This document shows positions 53,651 through 64,000 of a stretch of DNA of 64,000 bases, one piece after another. The first letter of the stretch is position 1. Every line of letters starts with the position of its first letter. The notes under the pieces are model-generated. The model ran no database searches and was not told where the DNA came from. It saw only the letters and a list, made by a program, of their open reading frames with translations. Position numbers and translations under genes: made by a program. Source of the stretch: Stomorhina lunata (Eukaryota > Arthropoda > Insecta > Diptera > Rhiniidae); assembly GCA_933228675.1 (NCBI GenBank), contig OW121743.1, forward strand, positions 67,995,708 through 68,059,707, in the 5' to 3' direction.

Positions 53651-56600
53651 ACAAAAAATTGTCAAGGAGAAAATTTTCTTAATAAAAAAATAAAAAAAAA
53701 AAACGAAAATTTTTCCACTTTTAGTATAGCAATATTTTTATTACGAAAATTCTTCAATGGAAATTTTTTCACTTTTTTGTATAGAAAAATTAAAATTACC
53801 AAAATTCCTCTATATACAAATTTTTCATTGCAAAAAATTCTGTAGAAAACTTTTACTAACATTTTTCTATAGAAACATTTTAATAACAAACATTTTTCTA
53901 TAGAAAAATTTTTATAACGAAATTTTTTCTATAGAAAAATTTTAATAAAGAAAATTTTTCTATAGAAAAATTTTAATAACGAAAATTTTTCTATAGAAAA
54001 ATTTTAATAACGAAAATTTTTCTATAGAAAAATTTTAATAACGAAAATTTTTCTATAGAAAAATTTTAATAACGAAAATTTTTCTATAGAAAAATTTTAA
54101 TAACGAAAATTTTTCTATAGAAAAATTTTAATAACGAAAATTTTTCTATAGAAAAATTTTAATAACGAAAATTTTTCTATAGAAAAATTTTAATAACGAA
54201 AATTTTTCTATAGAAAAATTTTAATAACGAAAATTTTTCTATAGAAAAATTTTAATAACGAAAATTTTTCTATAGAAAAATTTTAATAACGAAAATTTTT
54301 CTATAGAAAAATTTTAATAACGAAAATTTTTCTATAGAAAAATTTTAATAACGAAAATTTTTCTATAGAAAAATTTTAATAACGAAAATTTTTCTATAGA
54401 AAAATTTTAATAACGAAAATTTTTCTATAGAAAAATTTTAATAACGAAAATTTTTCTATAGAAAAATTTTAATAACGAAAATTTTTCTATAGAAAAATTT
54501 TAATAACGAAAATTTTTCTATAGAAAAATTTTAATAACGAAAATTTTTCTATAGAAAAATTTTAATTACGAAAATTTTTCTATAGAAAAATTTTAATAAC
54601 GAAAATTTTTCTATAGAAAAATTTTAATAACGAAAATTTTTCTATAGAAAAATTTTAATAACGAAAATTTTTCTATAGAAAAATTTTAATAACGAAAATT
54701 TTTCTATAGAAAAATTTTAATAACGAAAATTTTTCTATAGAAAAATTTTAATAACGAAAATTTTTCTATAGAAAAATTTTAATAACGAAAATTTTTCTAT
54801 AGAAAAATTTTAATAACGAAAATTTTTCTATAGAAAAATTTTAATAACGACAATTTTTCTATAGAAAAATTTTAATAACGACAATTTTTCTATAGAAAAA
54901 TTTTAATAACGACAATTTTTCTATAGAAAAATTTTAATAGCGAAAATTTTTCTATAGAAAAATTTTAATAAAGAAAATTTTTCTATAGAAAAATTTGAAT
55001 AACGAAAATTTTTCTATAGAAAAATTTGAATAACGAAAATTTTTCTATAGAAAAATTTGAATAACGAAAATTTTTCTATAGAAAAATTTGAATAACGAAA
55101 ATTTTTCTATAGAAAAATTTTAATAACGAAAATTTTTCTATAGAAAAATTTTAATAACGAAAATTTTTCTATAGAAAAATTTTAATAACGAAAATTTTTC
55201 TATAGAAAAATTTTAATAACGAAAATTTTTCTATAGAAAAATTTTAATAACGAAAATTTTTCTATAGAAAAATTTTAATAACGAAAATTTTTCTATAGAA
55301 AAATTTTAATAACGAAAATTTTTCTATAGAAAAATTTTAATAACGAAAATTTTTCTATAGAAAAATTTTAATAACGAAAATTTTTCTATAGAAAAATTTT
55401 AATAACGAAAATTTTTCTATAGAAAAATTTTAATAACGAAAATTTTTCTATAGAAAAATTTTAATAACGAAAATTTTTCTATAGAAAAATTTTAATAACG
55501 AAAATTTTTCTATAAAAAAATTTTAATAACAAAAATTTTTCTATAGAAAAATTTTAATAACGAAAATTTTTCTATAGAAAAATTTTAATAACGAAAATTT
55601 TTCTATAGAAAAATTTTAATAACGAAAATTTTTCTATAGAAAAATTTTAATAACGAAAATTTTTCTATAGAAAAATTTTAATAACGAAAATTTTTCTATA
55701 GAAAAATTTTAATAACGAAAATTTTTCTATAGAAAAATTTTAATAACGAAAATTTTTCTATAGAAAAATTTAATAATGAAAATTTTTCTATAGAAAAATT
55801 TTAATAACGAAAATTTTTCTATAGAAAAATTTTAATAACGAAAATTTTTCAATAGAAAAATTTTAATAACGAAAATTTTTCTATAGAAAAATTTTAATAA
55901 CGAAAATTTTTCTATAGAAAAATTTTAATAACGAAAATTTTTCAATAGAAAAATTTTTATAACGAAAATTTTTCAATAGAAAAATTTCTGTAAAAAAAAA
56001 TTGTTCTGTAGAAAAATTTTTATAACGAAATTTTTTCTATAGAAAAATTTGAATAACGAAAATTTTTCTATAGAAAAATTTTAATAACGAAAATTTTTCT
56101 ATAGAAAAATTTTAGTAACGAAAATTTTTCTATAGAAAAATTTTTATAACGAAATTTTTTCTATAGAAAAATTTTTACAACAAAAATTTTTTCTATAGAA
56201 AAATTTTAATAACGAAAATTTTTCTATAGAAAAATTTTAAAAACAAAAATGTTTCTATAGAAAAATTTTAATAACGAAAATTTTTCTATAGAAAAATTTT
56301 AATAACGAAAATTTTTCTATAGAAAAATTTTAATAACGAAAATTTTTCTATAGAAAAATTTTAATAACGAAAATTTTTCTATAGAAAAATTTTAATAACG
56401 AAAATTTTTTATAGAAAAATTTTAATAACGAAAATTTTTCTATTGAAAAATTTTAATAACGAAAATTTTTCTATAGAAAAATTTCTGTAAAATAAATTGT
56501 TCTGTAGAAAAATTTTTATAATGAAAATTTTTGAATACAAAAGTTTTTATAGCGAAAATTTTTCTATAAAAAATTTTATTATCGAAAATTTTCTGTAAAA

Positions 56601-57880
56601 AATTTTTATATCGAGAATTTTCTATAAAAAATTTTAACCAAAAATTTTGTGTAAAAAATTTTAGTATCGAAAAACTTCTTTAAAATTGTTTAATATTGAA
56701 AATATTCTTTAAAAAATTGAAATCTTGAAAATTTTCTAAAAAAAAATTTAATTTCAAAAATTTTCTATGAAAAATTTTCTATAATATCGAAAATTTTTTA
56801 TAAAAAATTTTAATATCGAAAATTTTTTATAAAAAGTTTTAATATCGAAAATTTTCTATAAAATATTTTAATATCGAAAATTTTCCATAAAATATTTTAA
56901 TATCGAAAATATTCTTTAAAAGAAAATGCAAGTAGTGAAAATTTTCTATATAAAAAATGTCAAAAATTTTCTATGAAAAATTTTAATATAAAAAATTTTA
57001 ATATCGAAAATTTCCTTAAAAAATTATATGTTGGAAATTTTCTATAAAAAAATTTAATAACGAAAAATTTCTATAAAAAATTGTAATATAGGAAATTTTT
57101 AATAAAAAATTTTAATGCCCAACATTTTTTGTAAAAAATATTATATCGAAAATTTTTTCTAAAAAATTTTAATTTTGAATTTTTTTTTTTTAATTTTTTA
57201 TAAAAAGGTTTAATATCAAAAATTTTCTATGAAAAATTTTAAAATCAAAAATTTTTATAAAAATTTTAATATCAAAAATTTTCTACAAAAAATTTAATAT
57301 CGAAAATTTTTAATAAAAAATGTAAAATATTTTTATATCGAAAATTTTCTGTAAAATATTTTTATATCGAAAATTTTTTCTAAAAAATTTTTGTATCAAA
57401 AATTTTCTATAAAAAAGTTTTATATCGAAAATTTTCTATAAAAATTGTAATAACAAAAATTTTGTATGAAAATTTTAATATCGAAAAAATTTTAGTATTA
57501 AAAATTTTCTATAAAAAAGTTTTATATCAATAATTTTCTATAAAAAATCTAATAACAAAAATTTTCTATAAAAAAATTTAAATATCGAACATTTTTATAT
57601 AAACATTTTAACATCAAAAACTTTTCTGTCAAAAATATTTTTTTTTTTTTTTCGATATTAAAACTTTTATAAAAAATTTATGATATTAAATTTGTTTATA
57701 GAAAATTCTGGATATTAAAATTTTTACATATCAAACACTTTTAAACAAAATTGTCGATATTAACATTTTCGATATTAAAATTTTATATAGAAAATTTTTG
57801 ATATTAATATTTTTAAAAAATATTTTCGATATAAAAAATTTTTAGTATAAAAAATTTTCTATTCAATTTTGATATCGTTA
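53651..57880. repeat. AT minisatellite array 7 (31-bp homogeneous core)
   Basis: From about 53880 to 56500 the unit is a strict 31 bp (TTTTTCTATAGAAAAATTTT plus AATAACGAAAA) in about 80 nearly identical copies, with only scattered single-base variants and a small GAATAACG sub-block at 54990-55110. From 56500 onward it grades into diverged 29-bp ATATCG units. At about 57640 the orientation reverses. Confidence 0.93.
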
Positions 57881-58506
57881 GTATGTAATTTTATAATTTT
57901 TTGTTTCGCTTCATGAGGTCAGATTTTTTGTGCATACAACTGAGGTCAGGTAAATTTCAGTATTAATCATCAATTGTTTTTACTTTGGTTTAAGAAATTA
58001 TACGAATGGGAATGAGTCATACTCTTTTTAGCTTTCTACATATTATAGGGGCATTTCTTTCATATCAAACGAACCGGTAGCACTTATTTAAAATGAACAA
58101 ATGTTTAGAAAAAACCTACATGTGTTAAGTCTATCTATCAAACATTCATCTAATTTGATTTCATATTATGATAATAAAATTTAATAATCAGCGAGCGCTG
58201 TTGGTTTGCAAGTCGATTCTTTTTAAAATTATAGAGCAAATTGAACAAGTTTGACAGTAACATGTTACGCGATAACAGTTGAGCTACTCCAAACAGTTTA
58301 GACTACAGTCAAGAATGGCGGTTACACAAAAATTACCATTAAGACAGGCCAAGAAAGTTGAAGCTTTCTGAAAACGTTTTGGACAACGAAATCGTTTACA
58401 TACTAAAATTCTATAACGAACATTTTAAACATAGAAAATTTGCATTTAATTAAATAAAAATTACCAAAACATGGAATTAAAAATAATGAAACATTTGGTG
58501 TATTTT
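57881..58506. other. Spacer, nothing recognised
   Basis: A short open stretch near 58314-58370 begins ATGGCGGTTACACAAAAATT and encodes fewer than 20 codons before a stop. It may be a relic of a transposase start but cannot be assigned. The rest is unassigned. Confidence 0.4.
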
Positions 58507-60361
58507 TATACCCACCATCAAAAAGAATGGGGGGTATATTGAGATTGTAATTCCGTTTGTAATTTCCTTAATATTGGTTCAAAAATCAAAAACGATATAT
58601 ATTCTGAATCCTTATGAAATTCTAAGACGATTGAGCTATGTCCGTCTGTCTGTCCGTCTATCTGTCTGTCTGTCTGTCTGTCTGTTGAAATCACGATAAC
58701 GTCTAAACCAAAAGAGCTAGCTAACTGAAACTTAGCAAAAACATTCTTTATCTATGAGAAAATTTTGGTATTGAAATTGGGCAAAATCGGTTAGCATTTA
58801 GCCATAGCTCCCGTATAACCTCGTCTTGGCTATTCGCTTATTTGCTAATAAATGACAAATTATGACAGTTATGATGACAAAATTTGGTATCTAGAAGTTT
58901 TAGATAAGCACTAGGCAGCATATAAAATTTCATCGAAATCGGTTCACATTTAGACATAGCTCCCATACAAAAAACTTACGAAAACAGGCTAAATTTCACC
59001 CAAAATACACTTAAATGCCAATAAATCTAAAAGTATAACAGATATAACCACTAAATTTGGCAAAGGAAAGTCTTATATCAATGCCAGCCAGTGTGCAAAA
59101 TTTTGTCACAATCGGTTACTATTTGACCTAGCTCCCATATAAAAAACTTACGAAAACACAAAAATTCAAAAAGAAAAGGGGATTTATGTCCGTCTGTCCG
59201 TCAGATAAAATCGTGATAGCCCCTTAACTACAAGAGCTAGTAAGACTAAATTAAGCACAAGGAAGTCTTATGTCAATGCCAGCCAGTGTGCAAAATTTCG
59301 TCACAATCGGTCACCATTTGACCATAGCTCCCATATAAAAAACTTATGGAAACACAAAAATACATAAAGAGAAGATTGTTTATGTCCGTCTGTCCGTCAG
59401 ATAAAAGCACGATAGCGCCTTAACGAAAAGAGCTAGAGGGACAAAATTTTACAAAAGTATTTTGGATATGTGATGTGTGTTGAAAATGGACAAAATCGGT
59501 TCAAATTTAGTTAGAGCTCCCATATAACCCCGCCCCGGGGAACACATTAATGCTGATAAATTGAATACAATTGTAATAGCTATGACGATTAAATTTAAAA
59601 TAGGGAAGTTTTATGCAATTTTTGATCAGTTTATCAAATTTTATAGGAATCAGTCCATATTTGACTTTAGCTTTCATGTGAAAAACGCTCACGGAAACCA
59701 AAAATTTTAGCAAAGGCCAGTTAAAAGCTATTAAATTAGAAACTATGATAGCTATGGTCACTAAATTTTGCAAGAATAAGCTCTCTATATATACCAGCCA
59801 GTGTGTAAAATGTTGTTATCGGTCAACATTTGGCTATAATTCTTATATATATGACATCCCCTTTTTATATCTACAATCAAAAAGATTTGGAGGTACATTC
59901 ATTATATTAAGATTGCACCTATTAAATTATATAGGCATCAATCAATGTTCAGCCCAGACTTTATATATGATGAATGCATTAGGAACTCATAACAAAATAT
60001 ATGGACCTGTCGTATTACTATTAACATGTTTAGCCTAACTACATATTAATCACAACGAAAAGTATTTAACAACTTATTAATGTAAAACTATACCTGGTTA
60101 TGAGACCGAATTTTGATCAAAGTAAATACTGGGGAAAATACTAAAATATTTTTGAATGTTGAACTATAAAGCTACGGAAACCTAATTTAGTCCAAAGGTT
60201 TTACCAACAATACCAAATAGCTTAGCGATTTTTCCAGTTTTGGTGCAGATTTAGAATTAGTTGCACCCTTGTAGATATATGAGATATGTTTCTAAATTTA
60301 ACACAACTTGATGGTGGGTATATAAGATTCGGCACTGCCGAATATAACACTCTTACTTGTT
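58507..60361 (+). mobile_element. DINE-1/mini-me-like element (copy E)
   Basis: The 5' end TATACCCACCAT is complemented by ATGGTGGGTATA near the 3' end, followed by the hairpin ATTCGGC-ACT-GCCGAAT (60327-60343) and the terminus CTTACTTGT. A long (GTCY)n tract lies at 58640-58684. Two further short tracts (59188 and 59384) belong to a tandem repeat of about 195 bp that includes GCCAGCCAGTGTG. It has no coding capacity. At 1.86 kb, it is the best-preserved copy in the window. Confidence 0.7.
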
Positions 60362-61640
60362 TAACTTTATGTTTAAATTAATGATATCATTAAAACCTTA
60401 TCTGAATATGAACATAATTAAATTCTAATTCAAACAGATTTTACATTAAATATTTTATGAACATAATATCACATAAATATGTGATATCTGGTCAACCGAA
60501 ACTAACCGCGTGATTTTTAATTCAGTTGCATTTGATTTCAAACAAACAAAAAAATAATATGTATTATCGCAAGCATAAACGAAAACAATCCAAAAACTAT
60601 AGTTAACAAAAGCCGAATAAAATATACCCTACCTCATTAATTTAAAGCTGATGGTGAAGTATGGTCAAATTGGGAAAATTTCCATCTTTTTGTTAAATTT
60701 CCTTGTACTAAATACCTCGTTTTAGCTGACATATATTAAATACCATTAAGTAAGAGGTCGCCGATTGTCACAATATTGAATAACGTATAGAGAAAGTGAT
60801 TGATATTTATATATCTTACATTTCGGTACTTAATTATATCTTATCAGCACTTAACGGTCATGAGGTTTTGATACAAAATTTTGTACAGTGATTAAGGGTC
60901 ATATAAATACATACTAAATTTACATTCACATGAAGTATACATGTGTGGATATTCTAATATTTGTAGACAATTATCAAAATTTAAAAGTATCAAAATAATT
61001 TTGACCACCATATGGCGTTGTAGAATCGATTCAACCCGGAAATTCTGGTCTATACTATCACTTCTTTGCTTCATGAAACGCAAACCGATTGTCTTACGAT
61101 ATAGTAAAGTGATAGATTTTTATATAGAAAAATGATCAACAAATTCATACTAATGTATTCTGGGATTTTGTATATGGGTTTCCTATATCTATAAGTTCCC
61201 TAAGCTAAATTCATAACAAGTTTTTCGGTCTCGATCGGAATATTTTACATCACCATCAAATGTGTTTTCATAAAATTTGTGAGAATCATATACATACGAT
61301 CGTAATAACATTAGTTTCATAGTGTAGGGGTCTACAAGCTGAAAACCGAGAAAATACACCACATTTAAATCAGCAAAAATAATCCAACTAAATAAAATAA
61401 TCATTGAAATAAAATTAAATTATTATAATAATAAAAACAAATGAAAAACAATACAAAATAAAATAAACTCTCGCTGATAGAAAATACAATGTAGAACACA
61501 GCGAGATATGATGATGATACGGTGCTAAAATATGCGGGTATTGCAAGTAGTATTCTATTAGAGCTTAGCAATGTATTAGGGGTATTCACAACACTATGAT
61601 TAACTAGACAAAGGGCAAAAGCATTTCAAGTATTTGCATT
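60362..61640. other. AT-rich spacer, possible relic DINE-like end
   Basis: No gene is seen. Around 60610-60640 a GCCGAATAAAATATACCC segment resembles the hairpin side of a decayed minus-oriented DINE-like element. ORFs of 62-71 codons at 60892-61589 have no recognisable domain. Confidence 0.4.
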
Positions 61641-64000
61641 AGGTTTTTATAGAAAATTCCGATATTAAACTTTTTTAGAGAAAATTTTTGATATAAACTT
61701 TTTTATAGAAAATTATTGTTTAATATTTTTACAAAAATTTTTTTTTAGAAAATTTTCGATATTAAAATTTTTTAGAAAATTTTCATTATTAAAATTTTCT
61801 AAAGAAAATCTTCGATATTAAAATTTTTTAGAAAATTTTCAGTATTAAAATTTTGATAGAAAATTTTCGATATTATCATTTTTTTATAAAAATTTTAGAT
61901 ATTAAATTTTTAATAGAAAATTTTCAATATTAAAATTTTCAATAGAAAATTTTCGTTATGAAAATTTTATATAGAAAATTTTTGATATTACAGTTTTTTA
62001 CAGAAAATTTTCGATATCACAATTTTTTACAAAGTCTTCAATATAAAATTTTTTTATAAATAATTTTTGATGTTAAAAATGTTTATAGAAACTTTTCGAT
62101 ATTAAAATTTTTTATAAAAAAATTTGATAATAAAATTTTTTATAGAAAATTTTGGATATTAAAATTATTAATAAAACTTTTCGATATTAACATTTCTTTA
62201 TAAAATTTGTTCATATTAATTTTTTATAAAAATTTTTCGATATTCAAATTTTTATAGAAAATTTTCGATATTCAAATTTTTTATAGAAAATTTTCGTAAA
62301 TAATTTTTTTTTACAGAAAATCTTCGATATACAAGTTTTTTATAGAAAATTGTCGATACTAAAATTCTTTTGTAAAAAAATTTCGATATTAAAATTTTTT
62401 ATAGAAAATTTTTGTTATTGAATGTTTTAATAAAAAAATTTCGATATTAAAATTTTTTATAGAAAATTTTCGATATTAACATTATTTTTTATCAAAATTT
62501 TCGTTATTAAAATTTTTATAGAACATTTTTAATTTTAAAATGTTTTATAGAAAAATTTCGATATTAAAATTTTTTACAGAAAATTCTCGATATGAAAACT
62601 TTTTATATTTTTGATATTTATTTTTTTTAATATTTTGATAAAAAATCTTTTATATCAAATTTTTTTAAAGAAAATTTTCATTAATTTAATTTTTTAAAAC
62701 AAAATCTTCGATATAAAATTTTTTTAAAGAAAATTTTCGATATTAAAATTTTTTTCTAAAAAATTTTCGATGTTAAAATTTTTTATACAAAATTTTTGAT
62801 ATTAAAATTTTTTATAGAAAAATTCGTTAATAAAATTTTTTATAGAAAATTTTCGTTAATAAAAGTGTTTACAGAAAACCTCCTATATAAATTTTTTTTT
62901 TAAATTTTGATATTAAAATTCTTTTATAGAAAATTTTCGATATTAGAGGTTTTAATAGAAAATTTTCGTTATTAAAACTTTTTTAAAGAAAATTTTCGTT
63001 ATAAAAATTTTTTATAAAAAATGTTCGTTATTCAAATTTTTACAGAAAATATTCGATATTAAAATTTTTTTATAAAAATTTTCGATATTAACATTTTTTT
63101 TATAAAAATTTTTCAAATTTATTTTTTATAGAATATTTTCGATATTAGAATTTCTTTAAAAAATTTTCGATATTAAAATTTTTTATAGAAAATTTTCGTT
63201 AATAAAATTTTTTACAGAAAACCTCCGATATAAAATTTTTTTTATAAAAAATTTTCGATATTAAAATTCTTTTATAAAAAAATTTCGATATTAAAATTTT
63301 TCATAGAAAAATTTCGAAGTTAAAAGTTTTTATAGAAAATTTTCGTTATTAAAATTTTTTATAGAAAATTTTTGTTATTAAAATTTTTTATAGAAAATTT
63401 TCGTTATTAAGATTTTTTATAGAAAATTTTCGCTATTAAAATTTTTTATAGAAAATTTTTGTTATTAAAATTTTTTATAGAAAATTTTCGTTATTAACAT
63501 TTTTACAGAAAATCTTCGATTTAAAAATTTTTTATAGAAAATTTGCAATATAAAAATTTTTTGTATCGAAAATATTCTATAAAAAATTTTTATATTGAAA
63601 ATTTTCTATAAAAAATTTTTATATCGAAGACTTTCTGTAAAAATCTTAATAACGAAAATTTTCTATAAAAAATTTTAATAACGAAAATTTTCTATAAAAA
63701 ATTTTAATCACGAAAATTTTCTATAAAAAATTTTAATAACGAAAATTTTTTATAAAAAATTTAATAACGAAAATTTTCTATAAAAAATTTAATAACGAAA
63801 ATTTTCTATAAAAATTTTTAATATCGAAAATTTTCTATAAAAAATTTTAATATCGAAATTTTTTAGAAAAGAATTTTAATATCGAAAATTTTTTATAAAA
63901 AAATTTTATATCCAAATTTTTTTATAAAAGAATTTTAATATCGAAAATTTTTCTGTAAAAGTTTTAATATCATAAATTTTCTATATAAAATTTTCATAAC
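61641..64000. repeat. AT minisatellite array 8 with internal inversion, runs off the window
   Basis: From 61641 to about 63550 units read TTTTTTATAGAAAATTTTCG plus TTATTAAAA or ATATTAAAA linkers. After about 63555 they read AATAACGAAAATTTTCTATA, the opposite orientation. The period is about 29 bp. The array continues past the right edge. Confidence 0.9.

Noticed and set aside
53880..56500. CRISPR-like regular repeats
   Set aside because: The unit is a pure tandem repeat with no unique spacers, and the sequence is eukaryotic.

Overview
The window looks like gene-poor repeat DNA from a calyptrate-type fly (blowfly or house-fly grade). The base composition is extremely AT-rich. There are two Ty3/gypsy LTR retrotransposons with insect-type Gag and Pol proteins, several dipteran DINE-1/mini-me-like elements with (GTCY)n tracts and a terminal hairpin, piggyBac-like TTAA ends and tRNA-derived SINEs. 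I found no convincing single-copy host gene. Family names were assigned by eye, with no database search.

Layout. 1-15968: a 1.2-kb long-TIR DNA element, AT-rich minisatellite arrays at about 2.53-4.12, 5.28-7.52 and 7.52-9.01 kb, a DINE-like element (9771-12133), a MITE (13704-14233) and two tRNA-like SINEs in opposite orientation. 15969-26068: a 10.1-kb gypsy-class element ('element 1') with 1441-bp LTRs and a GTAA target duplication. Its Gag carries an N-terminal RING-H2 finger, and pol is reached through an A AAAAAC slippery heptamer. 26069-30383: a short DINE-like copy and a 2.2-kb TTAA-flanked piggyBac-like element with a MITE nested inside. 30384-36586: a 6.2-kb gypsy-class element ('element 2') with 744-bp LTRs that look identical, an ATGT target duplication, gag, pol and an unrecognised third ORF. 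37881-41226: a 2.7-kb decamer array (TGTCTGTGTC) that runs into the body of a DINE-like element. 41211-46690: a giant imperfect inverted repeat enclosing an AT array. 47090-49015: decayed minus-strand coding fragments split by another DINE-like insertion. 49395-64000: three further AT arrays, a palindrome cluster and a 1.86-kb DINE-like element.

How the parts relate. The two LTR elements are the only intact protein-coding units. Each has a primer site matching a lysine tRNA and an ordered gag-PR-RT-RNaseH-IN set, so each could be autonomous. The rest of the sequence appears to have been shaped by non-autonomous elements and by array growth. The AT arrays (about 19 kb, roughly 30% of the window) are built from 28-32-bp monomers, most of them around the perfect palindrome ATTTTCTATAGAAAAT. 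Several arrays reverse orientation internally. The decamer array looks like an enlarged copy of the (GTCY)n proto-microsatellite of the DINE-like element at its right edge.

The most unusual items are the RING-H2/Gag fusion with a probable leader intron in element 1, the third ORF of element 2, and the palindrome-cored array family with its orientation switches and inverted arms.
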